From the NCBI GenBank assembly GCA_013698135.1, contig JACCVM010000186.1:1-14529 (forward strand): 14,529 bases of DNA. Direction: 5' to 3'. Under the pieces are notes generated by a model, which had not been told where the DNA came from, did not search any database, and was given only the letters and a program-made list of their open reading frames with translations. Within the stretch, counting starts at the first letter, position 1, and every line of letters starts with the position of its first letter. Source of the DNA: Euzebyaceae bacterium. GTDB lineage: Bacteria > Actinomycetota > Nitriliruptoria > Euzebyales > Egibacteraceae. A program made the position numbers and the translations under genes. Below, one piece after another: positions 1 to 6,416 of this stretch.

Positions 1-228
1 GGTGGGCGGCGCGCCGCTGCGCCCGAGAATGGCCACGCCCGCCCAACGCCCACCGGAGTGGTCAACGGCGGTGTAGCCCGCCTGCGCCAGCTCCCCGCGC
101 GGAAAGGCCTCGGCGGTGGACTTGGTCTCCTGCAGACACACGATGTCCGGGCGGTGAACGTCAAGCAGCTCCAGCAGACGCGGCAGTCTGGCCTTGAGGC
201 TGTTGACGTTCCAGGTGACCAGCTTCAT
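1..228 (-). CDS. xthA: Exodeoxyribonuclease III, N-terminal part (runs off left edge)
   Basis: Partial gene: only the first 76 codons lie in the window. Reading the minus strand from an ATG at 228 gives MKLVTWNVNSLKARLPRLLE, followed by a DIVCLQETK segment. Known for the family: the Asn of WNVNS and the Glu of LQETK are catalytic or metal-binding residues of the XthA/AP-endonuclease (EEP) fold. These enzymes cut at abasic sites and digest 3' ends of duplex DNA during base excision repair in the cytoplasm. The later motifs (Asp/His catalytic pair) lie outside the window. An AAGG-type ribosome binding site sits about 8 bases before the ATG. The gene points the same way as the isomerase/peptide pair upstream but is separated from it by a strong hairpin, so it probably has its own transcription start. 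A related EEP-family nuclease cannot be excluded from the fragment, but the N-terminus is very typical of XthA. Confidence 0.9.
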   Translation of the reverse strand, partial: MKLVTWNVNSLKARLPRLLELLDVHRPDIVCLQETKSTAEAFPRGELAQAGYTAVDHSGGRWAGVAILGRSGAPPT

Positions 229-251
229 CGGACCCGCCTTACGCCCACGTG

Positions 252-293
252 GATAGAAGGGTTGGTCACACTATTGTGACCAACCCTTCTATC
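252..293 (-). terminator. Perfect 19-bp inverted repeat with 4-nt loop, probable terminator
   Basis: The arm at 252-270 (GATAGAAGGGTTGGTCACA) is an exact reverse complement of 275-293, with loop CTAT. The stop codon of the 28-residue peptide gene (289-291) lies inside the stem. The position between that gene and xthA, both on the minus strand, suggests an intrinsic terminator or a 3'-end stabilising hairpin. There is no U-tract after the stem, which is common in high-GC actinobacteria but weakens the call. Binding by a dimeric regulator is an alternative. Confidence 0.6.
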
Positions 294-375
294 GGGCGAT
301 CAGCAGTTGGATCACCAGCGCTGCCACCATGGCGATCAGCAGCGCCGCGAGCACGAAGGTTGTGCCCCGCCGCAC
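289..375 (-). CDS. 28-residue single-helix membrane peptide, function unknown
   Basis: Too short for routine gene calling. A GTG at 375-373 follows directly on the TAG stop (378-376) of the isomerase gene, and the frame stays open for 28 codons to a TAG at 291-289. The product starts MRRGTTFVLAALLIAMVAAL and ends in LIAR. It has a short positively charged N-terminus, one hydrophobic stretch of about 20 residues (7-26) and a terminal Arg, the layout of a one-pass small membrane protein. Adjacent stop and start codons suggest translation by reinitiation after the isomerase. The stop sits inside the following hairpin, so the transcript appears to end right after this peptide. Hydrophobic frames are frequent by chance in GC-rich DNA, so conservation would be needed for certainty. 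Confidence 0.45.
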   Translation of the reverse strand: MRRGTTFVLAALLIAMVAALVIQLLIAR

Positions 376-1191
376 CTAGCCACCTAAGGGGGCGGTCGTG
401 GCGCTGGCCTCGCCCGCGCCGGTGAACAGATCCTCGGCCTTGCGCCGCTCACCTTCCAGGAAGCCCACCAGCGAGTCGCGGCTGTCCAGATAGGCGCGGC
501 AGTCCAGCTCCAGCGTGATCGTGCCCGCATAGCCGCTAGTGCCGACGTGACCCAGGAAGCGCTCCAGCGGCAGGACCCCCGTGCCGATCGGCGCGTGGCT
601 GTCCTTGCCGTTGCCGAAGTTGTCCGACACGTGCAGGTGCACCACGCGGTCGGCCAGCGCGTCCCAGGCCTCGAACAGATCGATCCCGGCCACGGCGAAG
701 TGGCTGGTGTCGAACACGACGTTGCGGAACACCGACAGCTCGGCAGGGGTAACCACCGAGTAGAAGTTGCGCCCGGCGACCGGGAACAGGTTCTCCATGG
801 CAAAGGTCGTTCCCACCGCTTCGGCGACGCCGTCGGCCTCGGCGACGACCCAGCCCCTGGCCTTGCGCTCCCAGCGGAACGGGGCGTGCGCGACCATCGT
901 CTGCGCGCCCATGGCGGCGGCCAGCTCCAGGCTGGCGCGGGTCTTATCGATGTAGCCCGAGCCCAAGACGTTGCGCAGCAGGACCATGTACGGCCCGTGG
1001 ATCACCGGGACGTCCAGACCTGAGGCGGCCGACAGCGCCGCGATGCGCTGCGGGTCACGGGTCTCCGGGTTGTGCGCCACGAGCAGCTCCAAGCCGGAAT
1101 ACCCAGCGGCGGCAACCGTGTCGAACACCCAGTCAAGGGGGCTGAGCAGCAGCGGGCCCGTCGACACCAAGAGGCGTGGTGCAAGCTTCAT
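376..1191 (-). CDS. Sugar phosphate isomerase/epimerase-like TIM-barrel protein
   Basis: A 271-residue protein of the xylose isomerase-like / AP endonuclease 2 superfamily (IolE, Hyi, endonuclease IV relatives). Strand-end motifs with likely metal ligands are visible in order: HGPY (His65), VAHAPF (His102), AMENLFP (Glu133), FDTSHF (Asp161, His164), HLHVSDN (His187) and TLELD (Glu228). Such proteins usually bind a divalent metal and interconvert keto and aldo sugars or sugar phosphates in the cytoplasm; the substrate cannot be told here. Length is normal for the family. The frame is open 61 codons further upstream, but the ATG at 1191 is chosen because the first barrel strand begins just after it and a TACCCT -10 box places transcription start on this ATG. 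It is followed without a gap by the 28-residue peptide gene and diverges from the acyl-CoA ligase gene. Endonuclease IV itself is unlikely from the overall sequence. Confidence 0.8.
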   Translation of the reverse strand: MKLAPRLLVSTGPLLLSPLDWVFDTVAAAGYSGLELLVAHNPETRDPQRIAALSAASGLDVPVIHGPYMVLLRNVLGSGYIDKTRASLELAAAMGAQTMVAHAPFRWERKARGWVVAEADGVAEAVGTTFAMENLFPVAGRNFYSVVTPAELSVFRNVVFDTSHFAVAGIDLFEAWDALADRVVHLHVSDNFGNGKDSHAPIGTGVLPLERFLGHVGTSGYAGTITLELDCRAYLDSRDSLVGFLEGERRKAEDLFTGAGEASATTAPLGG

Positions 1192-1197
1192 GCAGCC

Positions 1198-1203
1198 AGG
1201 GTA
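1198..1203 (-). promoter_or_regulatory. -10 box TACCCT, leaderless-type promoter of the isomerase gene
   Basis: On the minus strand TACCCT matches TANNNT, and its last base is 7 nt before the A of the ATG at 1191, so transcription would begin on the start codon. No convincing -35 box or Shine-Dalgarno sequence is visible. This is inference from spacing only. Confidence 0.4.
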
Positions 1204-1266
1204 CGCAGCACGTGGCGGGCTCCGCTTGCGTCCACATGGCCGACGATGAACCCGCACGGCGTGGCT

Positions 1267-1272
1267 TACAGT
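1267..1272 (+). promoter_or_regulatory. -10 box TACAGT, leaderless-type promoter of the acyl-CoA ligase gene
   Basis: TACAGT fits TANNNT and lies 8 nt before an in-frame TTG at 1280. It overlaps the alternative GTG start at 1271, which would then not be transcribed. No clear -35 is seen. It forms a divergent pair with the isomerase -10 box about 65 bp away. Confidence 0.4.
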
Positions 1273-1279
1273 GCAGCTC

Positions 1280-2806
1280 TTGATCCCCTGGCCGACGTTG
1301 CGCAATCTCGCTGACAGCCTCCACGACACGGCGGCGCACCTGCCGGACCGCCCGGCTTTGCTGGGTGCTGCCACGCTGACCTACCGCGAGCTGAACGCCC
1401 GTGTCGACGAGGTCGCCGGGGCCTTCCAGGGGGCCGGGCTGGCGCCGGGTGACCGGGTAGCGCTGCTGCTGGGCAACTCTGGCTATTTCGTTGAGGCCTT
1501 CTACGGGGCGCTGCGGGCGGGGCTGGTGGCCGTGCCCGTCAACAACACCTTCACCGCCGAGGAGATCGGCGCCATCCTGGCCGACTCGGGCGCTCGGGCG
1601 GTGGTCGTCGGCGACGCCTACGACCACCAGCTCGACGGCATTCGCGAGACCCTGCCGGCGCTGGAGCGGGTCATCGTGACCGGTGCCTCCAGCCCCCCGA
1701 TGGGCACGCGGACATGGCGCCAGTTCCTCGGCGGCGGCGTAAGGCCTGCCGGCACGGAGGTGGGTGGCGACGACCTGGCGCTGCTGTCGTACACCTCCGG
1801 TACCACGGGCAGGCCCAAGGGTGTTTGCCTGTCGCATGCCAACCTGCTGGCCAACCACGAGCAGATGGCCGCCACGCGGTTGAGCCTGGAAAGCGGCGAC
1901 GTCGTCCTGTGCGTCCTGCCGCTGTTCCACATCTACGCGCTCAATGTGGCACTGGCCTACACGATCGCGCGGGGAGCGACGGTGGTTCTCGCCGAACGGT
2001 TCGACCCGCTGCAGACCCTCGCCGCCATCGCCGAGCACCGGATCACGGTGCTGGTCGGGGCGCCGCCGACGTACACCGCGTGGCTCAACGCGCCGACCGC
2101 TGAGCCGAACGATCTGGCCAGCGTCCGCTATGCCGTGTCGGGGGCGGCCCCGCTCGAGCCGAGGGTGCTGGAGCGCTTCGGCAGCGAGCTGGGGGTGCAG
2201 ATCTGGGAGGGCTACGGGCTTACCGAGACCGCGCCGGTGCTGACCAGTGTCGCTGTGGGAGATCGGGTGGTTCCCGGCAGCGTCGGGCGCCCCTTGCCGG
2301 GGGTGGAGCTGCGCCTGGTCGACCGCAACGGCCAGGACGTGCAGCCGGGCGACCCCGGCGAAGTGGTCGTCCGCGGCCCCAACGTCTTCTCCGGGTACTG
2401 GCAGCAGCCCGAGGCCAGCGCGGCGGTCCGCGACGCCGAGGGATGGTTTGCCACCGGCGACATCGGCATCGACGAGGACGGTGACCTGTTTCTGGTCGAC
2501 CGCAGGGCTGACCTCATCATCGTCAGCGGCTTCAACGTGTACCCCAAGGAGGTGGAGGCGGTCCTGTTGCGCCACCCCAAGGTGGCCGAGACCACCGTGA
2601 TCGGCGCCGCGCATCCGTACACCGGTGAAGTGGTGCGCGCGGTGGTGGTCCTGCGCGAGGGCGAAGAGGCCAGCGCCCACGAGATCAGCGAGTTCTGCGG
2701 TCGCTCCCTGGCCCGCTTCAAGTGCCCGCAGGTGGTGGACTTCGTCGCCTCGCTGCCGCACAACCTCACCGGCAAGGTCGTGCGCCGCCACCTGCGCGGG
2801 AACTGA
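1280..2806 (+). CDS. AMP-forming acyl-CoA synthetase/ligase (long-chain fatty acid-CoA ligase type)
   Basis: About 508 residues covering a complete ANL-superfamily adenylating enzyme. Numbered from the longest start (GTG 1271): A3 phosphate-binding loop YTSGTTGRPKG (174-184), FHIYALN after the LPL segment (about 216-225), A5 YGLTET (315-320), GEVVVRGPN (363-371), A7 WFATGD (392-397), A8 hinge region VDRRADLIIVSGFNVYPKEV (409-428) and A10 NLTGKVVRR with the catalytic Lys502. The family activates a carboxylate with ATP to an acyl-AMP and then transfers it to CoA in the cytoplasm. The motif set resembles FadD-like fatty acyl ligases; a ligase for an aromatic or succinylbenzoate substrate is possible. 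Start choice: TTG 1280 agrees with the -10 box; GTG 1271 and TTG 1298 are in frame alternatives. The gene diverges from the isomerase gene and is followed 33 bp later by a membrane-protein gene with its own -10 box. Confidence 0.88.
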   Translation: MIPWPTLRNLADSLHDTAAHLPDRPALLGAATLTYRELNARVDEVAGAFQGAGLAPGDRVALLLGNSGYFVEAFYGALRAGLVAVPVNNTFTAEEIGAILADSGARAVVVGDAYDHQLDGIRETLPALERVIVTGASSPPMGTRTWRQFLGGGVRPAGTEVGGDDLALLSYTSGTTGRPKGVCLSHANLLANHEQMAATRLSLESGDVVLCVLPLFHIYALNVALAYTIARGATVVLAERFDPLQTLAAIAEHRITVLVGAPPTYTAWLNAPTAEPNDLASVRYAVSGAAPLEPRVLERFGSELGVQIWEGYGLTETAPVLTSVAVGDRVVPGSVGRPLPGVELRLVDRNGQDVQPGDPGEVVVRGPNVFSGYWQQPEASAAVRDAEGWFATGDIGIDEDGDLFLVDRRADLIIVSGFNVYPKEVEAVLLRHPKVAETTVIGAAHPYTGEVVRAVVVLREGEEASAHEISEFCGRSLARFKCPQVVDFVASLPHNLTGKVVRRHLRGN

Positions 2807-2826
2807 CCCGCGACACCACGCCGCAT

Positions 2827-2832
2827 TAGGCT
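2827..2832 (+). promoter_or_regulatory. -10 box TAGGCT, leaderless-type promoter of the 7-TM protein gene
   Basis: TAGGCT (TANNNT) ends 8 nt before the GTG at 2840. There is no Shine-Dalgarno sequence before that GTG, so a leaderless transcript is the simplest reading. Transcription may also continue from the ligase gene just upstream. Confidence 0.35.
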
Positions 2833-2839
2833 CGATGAC

Positions 2840-3523
2840 GTGTCGTCCTCGATCTTGTTGCCCGCCCTGGCGTCCGCGGTGGCGCTTGTCTTCGCCGGGC
2901 AGCTGGCGCGTCAGTACCTGCGCCGGCGCCGGGGGCACGCGTTGGCCTGGGCGCTGTCGCTCGCCCTGTTCGGGCTGGCCTCGGCGATGGTCGCGGTCGG
3001 GGTAGGGACCTCGTGGTCGTCACCGGTGTTCGGCGTCTACTGGATCGGCGGCGCGCTGCTCAACGTTCCGCTGCTCGCCGTCGGCCAGCTGCTGTTGCTC
3101 GACCCCCGCAGGGCGGTGCTGTACTGGACGCTGGCCGGTGTGTGCGCCGCCTGGTCGGTGCTGTTCACGGCGATGGCGGGCTTCGACCAGGCGGTGCTGG
3201 CCGCGGCCTCGGCGGGCAACACCATTCCGCTCGGCAGCCAGGTGCTGGGCGACATGACCGCTTACAAGCTGGTGGGGCCGTTCAACGCCAGCTTCCTGAT
3301 CGTCGTCGGCGGGTCCATCTGGTCGGCGGTGCGCACCCGCCGCTGGCGGGTGCTGCTGATCGCGCTTGGCGTCACGGTCGCCGCGGCGGGGTCGTCGGCG
3401 GTCGGTTCCGGGCGGGACTTCTTGTTCTCGGTGCTGCTCGCCGCCGGCGTGTCGATCATGTACGTCGGCTTCCTGGCGGCGTCACGCCCGTCACGCCGGG
3501 TGCCGTCGCCGGTTGCCGCGTGA
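2840..3523 (+). CDS. 7-TM integral membrane protein, function unknown
   Basis: A 227-residue protein I do not recognise. Hydrophobic segments fall at roughly 4-25, 35-56, 62-87, 92-115, 144-163, 169-189 and 193-215, which gives seven predicted helices. Basic loops (RQYLRRRRGH at 24-33, RTRRWR at 165-170) suggest which loops face the cytoplasm. There is no recognisable catalytic motif; a longer polar loop with Asp116 and a GNTIPLGSQ segment lies between helices 4 and 5. The GTG at 2840 is preceded by a leaderless-type -10 box. The stop TGA (3521-3523) overlaps the GTG start of the glutaredoxin-like gene, so the two are probably translated together. A redox-linked or transport role is conceivable from that coupling, but nothing in the sequence proves it. 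Confidence 0.75.
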   Translation: MSSSILLPALASAVALVFAGQLARQYLRRRRGHALAWALSLALFGLASAMVAVGVGTSWSSPVFGVYWIGGALLNVPLLAVGQLLLLDPRRAVLYWTLAGVCAAWSVLFTAMAGFDQAVLAAASAGNTIPLGSQVLGDMTAYKLVGPFNASFLIVVGGSIWSAVRTRRWRVLLIALGVTVAAAGSSAVGSGRDFLFSVLLAAGVSIMYVGFLAASRPSRRVPSPVAA

Positions 3524-3750
3524 TCGTCACCCTGTACACCCGCGCAGGCTGCCACCTGTGCGAGGTCGCCCGCGGCGTCGTGGAACAAGTGGCCTCCGGC
3601 CGCGCCGAGGTCGAGCTGGTCGACATCGACACCGACCCACGGCTGGTCGAGCGCTACACCGTGCGCGTTCCCGTTGTCGCCGTCGACGGGCGCGAGATCG
3701 CCGAGTACGAGGTCGACGCTGCGCAGCTCGACGCGGCCCTGGCTGGCTGA
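3520..3750 (+). CDS. Glutaredoxin-family (DUF836-like) thiol-redox protein
   Basis: A 76-residue thioredoxin-fold protein. The N-terminal strand runs into a CxxC active site, LYTRAGCHLCEVAR (Cys11, Cys14). It is followed by VELVDIDTDP and the cis-Pro motif VRVPVV (Pro51), then GREI and a short C-terminal helix. Length and motif order match the small glutaredoxin-like family that in many actinobacteria lies next to hemA (Mycobacterium tuberculosis Rv0508 beside hemA Rv0509 is an example). It probably performs thiol-disulfide exchange in the cytoplasm; the partner is unknown. The start is a GTG whose last two bases are the first two of the TGA of the 7-TM gene (GTGA overlap), and the codons before it belong to the other frame. 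It is now separated from rex and hemA by two unrelated genes. Confidence 0.85.
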   Translation: MIVTLYTRAGCHLCEVARGVVEQVASGRAEVELVDIDTDPRLVERYTVRVPVVAVDGREIAEYEVDAAQLDAALAG

Positions 3751-3842
3751 CAGAGGCGTTGACGGCCGCAGAGGGCAGTACCACGCGTCGACCAGCGAGG
3801 TGGATTAGCGGCCGCGCCAGCGGGGCACCCAAGCCCAGCACT

Positions 3843-5426
3843 GTGAACCCGCGCCGTCTCCTGCCCCGCAACCACAGCCTCCTGGCGCTGGTTCTCGTTG
3901 CCCTGCCCTTCGTGGCTGGCTTGGTGGTCCTCGTCCTGGAGCGGGGAACGGCCACCGACTTTGGCGGCGACGCGAGCCTTATCGAGCTGGCCACCATGGA
4001 GGCGGCCAGCGGTCGGCGGCTGCTGGGCGCCTATTCCCGCTACGGCTGGCACCACCCAGGTCCGATCTACTTCTATTTGCTGGCCGTGCCCTACCGTCTG
4101 CTTGGCCCGGATGCCGGTCTGCAGGCGGGGGCGCTGCTGATCAACGCCGTGGCCGCGATCGGCATCGTGGCCGCTGTCCGGCGCATTGCTGACACCCGGG
4201 CGGCTTGGGGGGCAGCGGTCGTGGTGCTGGCTGTCTGTCTGGGCGTCGGACCGGTCTACCTGCGCGACCCGTGGAACCCGTTCGTGGTGGTGCTGCCGCT
4301 GCTGTTGTTCGCGGTGCTGTGCACCGCCGTGGCCGCGGGTCGGCCGCGCGCGCTGTGGGTCGCCGCGGTGGTCGGCTCGTTCTGCGTGCAGACGCACGTC
4401 GGGACCGCCCCACTGGTCGCGGTCCTGGGGCTGATGGCCGTGGTCGTTCGGCGACGAGGTGGCCCGGTTCAGGCGCCGGCTCACGCGCCGCGCAACCTGG
4501 GCGCGTCCCGTCCGGTCCGCGCCGCGGTCACCGCAGTCACCCTGGCGGCGCTGGCGCTGGTGTGGCTGCCACCGCTGGTCGAACAGGCGCGCGCCAGCGT
4601 TGGCAACCTGGCCAGCCTCGCTCGGTTCGCGGTGGGCGCCCACGCCGGTCACCCTGTGGGTGAGGCATTGCTGGGCTACATCGTCGGCGCCAGCGCCTTT
4701 CCCCTTGGCAAGCCGCCGCTGGAGCTACCCCACGTGGCTGGCGTCGGGCAGGTGCTCGTCGTGGTCGCCTCGCTACTGGGCGCGCTGGCCTGCGTGGTGC
4801 ATGGCCGTCGAAGCGCTGACCGGGTGGTGACCGTGCTCGGGGCCACGAGCCTGCTGGCGGCGGCTGTGTGCGTGGTTGCGGCAAGCCGGGTGGTCGGTCC
4901 GCTCCTCGGCTACCTCGTGTACTGGATGGTCGCCGCCCCGGCGCTGGCTTGGCTCGGCCTCGGCATCCTCGCGGCCAGGCGGGTCGGTCCCGCGCTCCGT
5001 GCCGGCATGGCCGCCGGCCTGGCGCTGGCGGTCGGCTTGGGACTGGCGACGTCGCCGGCAAGCCTTGACGTGCACCCACCCAGCGCGCTGGTCGGTTCGC
5101 TGGCGGTTGCGCAGGCGCGCTCGGTGACCGCGGACACCGTGTCCCTGCGCATCGCCAGCAAGGCGCAGTGGCCGACCGCCGCGGGCGTCAGCGCGGCACT
5201 GGAACGTGCCGGTGTCCGGGTGCGGGTTCAGGGCGGGTGGATCAGCATGTACTCGGCGGACCGGCGGCCGACCGGAGACGAGGACCTGGAGATCATCCTG
5301 TCGGACCCCGGAGCGATCGTGCCCGGCCTGGCCTCGGCACGAGGGTTCGGCGACCGGTTGGGCACCGTGGTCCACGTCCGGCGGTTACCGGCGGGCGACG
5401 CCGGGGTGACGAGGGACGCCGGCTGA
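3843..5426 (+). CDS. Polytopic membrane protein, GT-C / family 39-like glycosyltransferase candidate
   Basis: A 527-residue multi-pass protein. After a first helix (about 12-32) comes a large outer loop with DFGGDASLIEL (39-49), GRRLLGAYSRYGWHHPGP (58-74) and IYFYLL. Later segments include YLRDPWNPF (139-147) and CVQTHVG (181-187). There are about nine to eleven hydrophobic helices up to residue 402, then a soluble C-terminal domain (about 403-527). The acidic pair in the first loop and the HPGP-FYLL pattern resemble GT-C transferases of the PMT/ArnT (GT39) type, which use lipid-linked sugars on the outer membrane face. Many actinobacterial homologues are annotated only as hypothetical, so substrate and even activity are unproven. 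Start: GTG 3843 is chosen because upstream codons are Arg/Ser-rich and non-conserved in appearance; no good Shine-Dalgarno sequence is seen. The 92 bp before it hold no clear gene. Confidence 0.65.
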   Translation: MNPRRLLPRNHSLLALVLVALPFVAGLVVLVLERGTATDFGGDASLIELATMEAASGRRLLGAYSRYGWHHPGPIYFYLLAVPYRLLGPDAGLQAGALLINAVAAIGIVAAVRRIADTRAAWGAAVVVLAVCLGVGPVYLRDPWNPFVVVLPLLLFAVLCTAVAAGRPRALWVAAVVGSFCVQTHVGTAPLVAVLGLMAVVVRRRGGPVQAPAHAPRNLGASRPVRAAVTAVTLAALALVWLPPLVEQARASVGNLASLARFAVGAHAGHPVGEALLGYIVGASAFPLGKPPLELPHVAGVGQVLVVVASLLGALACVVHGRRSADRVVTVLGATSLLAAAVCVVAASRVVGPLLGYLVYWMVAAPALAWLGLGILAARRVGPALRAGMAAGLALAVGLGLATSPASLDVHPPSALVGSLAVAQARSVTADTVSLRIASKAQWPTAAGVSAALERAGVRVRVQGGWISMYSADRRPTGDEDLEIILSDPGAIVPGLASARGFGDRLGTVVHVRRLPAGDAGVTRDAG

Positions 5427-5427
5427 G

Positions 5428-5469
5428 GGGTTGACGCCGGGCGACGGTGCCAACCGGCGGGATCAACCC
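5428..5469 (+). terminator. Imperfect hairpin after the glycosyltransferase-like gene, probable terminator
   Basis: GGGTTGA-CGCCGG (5428-5440) pairs with CCGGCG and TCAACCC (5454-5459, 5463-5469). This gives 13 base pairs with a 3-nt bulge (5460-5462) and a 13-nt loop, starting one base after the stop codon. No U-tract follows. Position and stem strength favour a terminator that separates this gene from the GGDEF-EAL locus. Confidence 0.5.
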
Positions 5470-5540
5470 GGCCCCGCTCAGTGCCGATAGAGCGCCAAGG
5501 GGCACCGCGATGGGCGGGCGCCCATGGCGAGGTCGGCACC

Positions 5541-6416
5541 GTGGAACCGAAGGCGTCCGGACGGGTCATCGGCTACCCCCAGGTTGCGCTGGCGGTGGCT
5601 GCTGCCTGCGCACTGTTCTTCGCCTGGCTTGCGATCGCCCCGGGCTCGGACCCGCTGAACCTCGTGGTCAACAACACGGTGCAGTCGTTGGCGGCCTGGA
5701 TCGGTGCCGGCGCCTGCGCCGCCGTCGCGCTGCGGGCGTCCCGGCGCCGCCGATCGACGTGGTTGCTGCTGGCGGCATCCGCCGCAGCCTTCGCGCTGGG
5801 CCAGGCCGCCTGGAGCTACTACGAGCTGGTCGCCGGCAGCACCACCCCCTTCCCCTCCCTGGCCGACATCGGCTTTCTCGCCGCTCGCGGGCTGGCCGTC
5901 GCGGCGCTGATGTTCGCGGCCGTGCCCATGGGGCCGATGAGCCGGATCCGTTGTGGCCTCGATGCGCTGATGGTGGCCACGTCCCTGCTGTTGGTGACGT
6001 GGGCCACCGCCGTGTCGTCGCCCTCAGGCGAGGTCGGCAGCATGCTCAGCCAGGTCGTCGCGCTGGGCTACTCCTTCGGTGACATCGCGGTCCTGTCACT
6101 GGCGCTGACCCTGCTGTCGCAGGCGCCGGCGGCCAAGCGCGGGCCGTTGCTGCTGCTGGTCGCCCACTCCGGCGTCCTGGTGATGACCAACACCATCTAC
6201 GCTCACCGGTTGTTCTCCCAGCAGTACGCCACCGGCTCCCTACTCGATGTCGGGTGGATGACGGCGAACCTGCTGCTGGCGCTGGCGGCGCTGCACCCCG
6301 GTGGCGACCTGAGCGCGGACGCCGACGAGCGGTCGATGTCGAGTTGGGACTTGCGCTGCCCTACGTGCCCGTGCTGGCTGGCATCGCCGTGGCGGGGTTC
6401 CAGCTCGTCACCGTAG
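5541..6416 (+). CDS. Membrane sensor half of a GGDEF-EAL protein (separated by a frame break)
   Basis: From the GTG at 5541, which has GAGG 8 bases upstream, this frame encodes eight hydrophobic helices. Recognisable segments include LGQAAWSYYELVAGS, PFPSLADIGFLAARG and YSFGDIAVLSLAL, a pattern typical of the multi-helix N-terminal sensor found before GGDEF domains in actinobacteria. After LLLALAALHPGGDL the frame turns into low-quality sequence (RCPTCPCWLASPWRG) and stops at 6416. The two missing helices (ALPYVPVLAG..., LFPFMAWTAIG...) are found in the overlapping frame shifted by -1. The simplest reading is one gene, 5541-7957, with a one-base loss or two-base gain between about 6290 and 6345. 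If real, the product is a truncated eight-helix protein without output domain. An ATG-like start further upstream (CCG-rich frame open from 5481) is less likely. No slippery heptamer for programmed -1 shifting is seen. Confidence 0.7.
   Translation: MEPKASGRVIGYPQVALAVAAACALFFAWLAIAPGSDPLNLVVNNTVQSLAAWIGAGACAAVALRASRRRRSTWLLLAASAAAFALGQAAWSYYELVAGSTTPFPSLADIGFLAARGLAVAALMFAAVPMGPMSRIRCGLDALMVATSLLLVTWATAVSSPSGEVGSMLSQVVALGYSFGDIAVLSLALTLLSQAPAAKRGPLLLLVAHSGVLVMTNTIYAHRLFSQQYATGSLLDVGWMTANLLLALAALHPGGDLSADADERSMSSWDLRCPTCPCWLASPWRGSSSSP

Noticed and set aside
1133..2938. Open minus-strand frame of 601 codons antisense to the acyl-CoA ligase gene
   Set aside because: Its translation is rich in Arg, Gln, His and Gly with no domain motif, and it mirrors the third-position GC bias of the ligase gene; a typical GC-rich shadow frame.
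3751..3842. Gap between glutaredoxin and GT39-like genes as holding a gene, terminator or promoter
   Set aside because: It contains TTGACG (3759-3764) but no -10 at normal spacing. GGCCGC/GCGGCC segments are 38 nt apart, too far for a convincing hairpin, and no ORF is present.
3842..3849. TGTGAACC at the start of the GT39-like gene as a Rex site
   Set aside because: Only one half-site; the expected TTCACA arm is missing at every reasonable spacing, so chance is likely.
6254..6345. Programmed -1 ribosomal frameshift joining sensor and GGDEF-EAL
   Set aside because: The shift direction fits, but no X-XXY-YYZ slippery heptamer or following stem is seen in the overlap; an indel is simpler.
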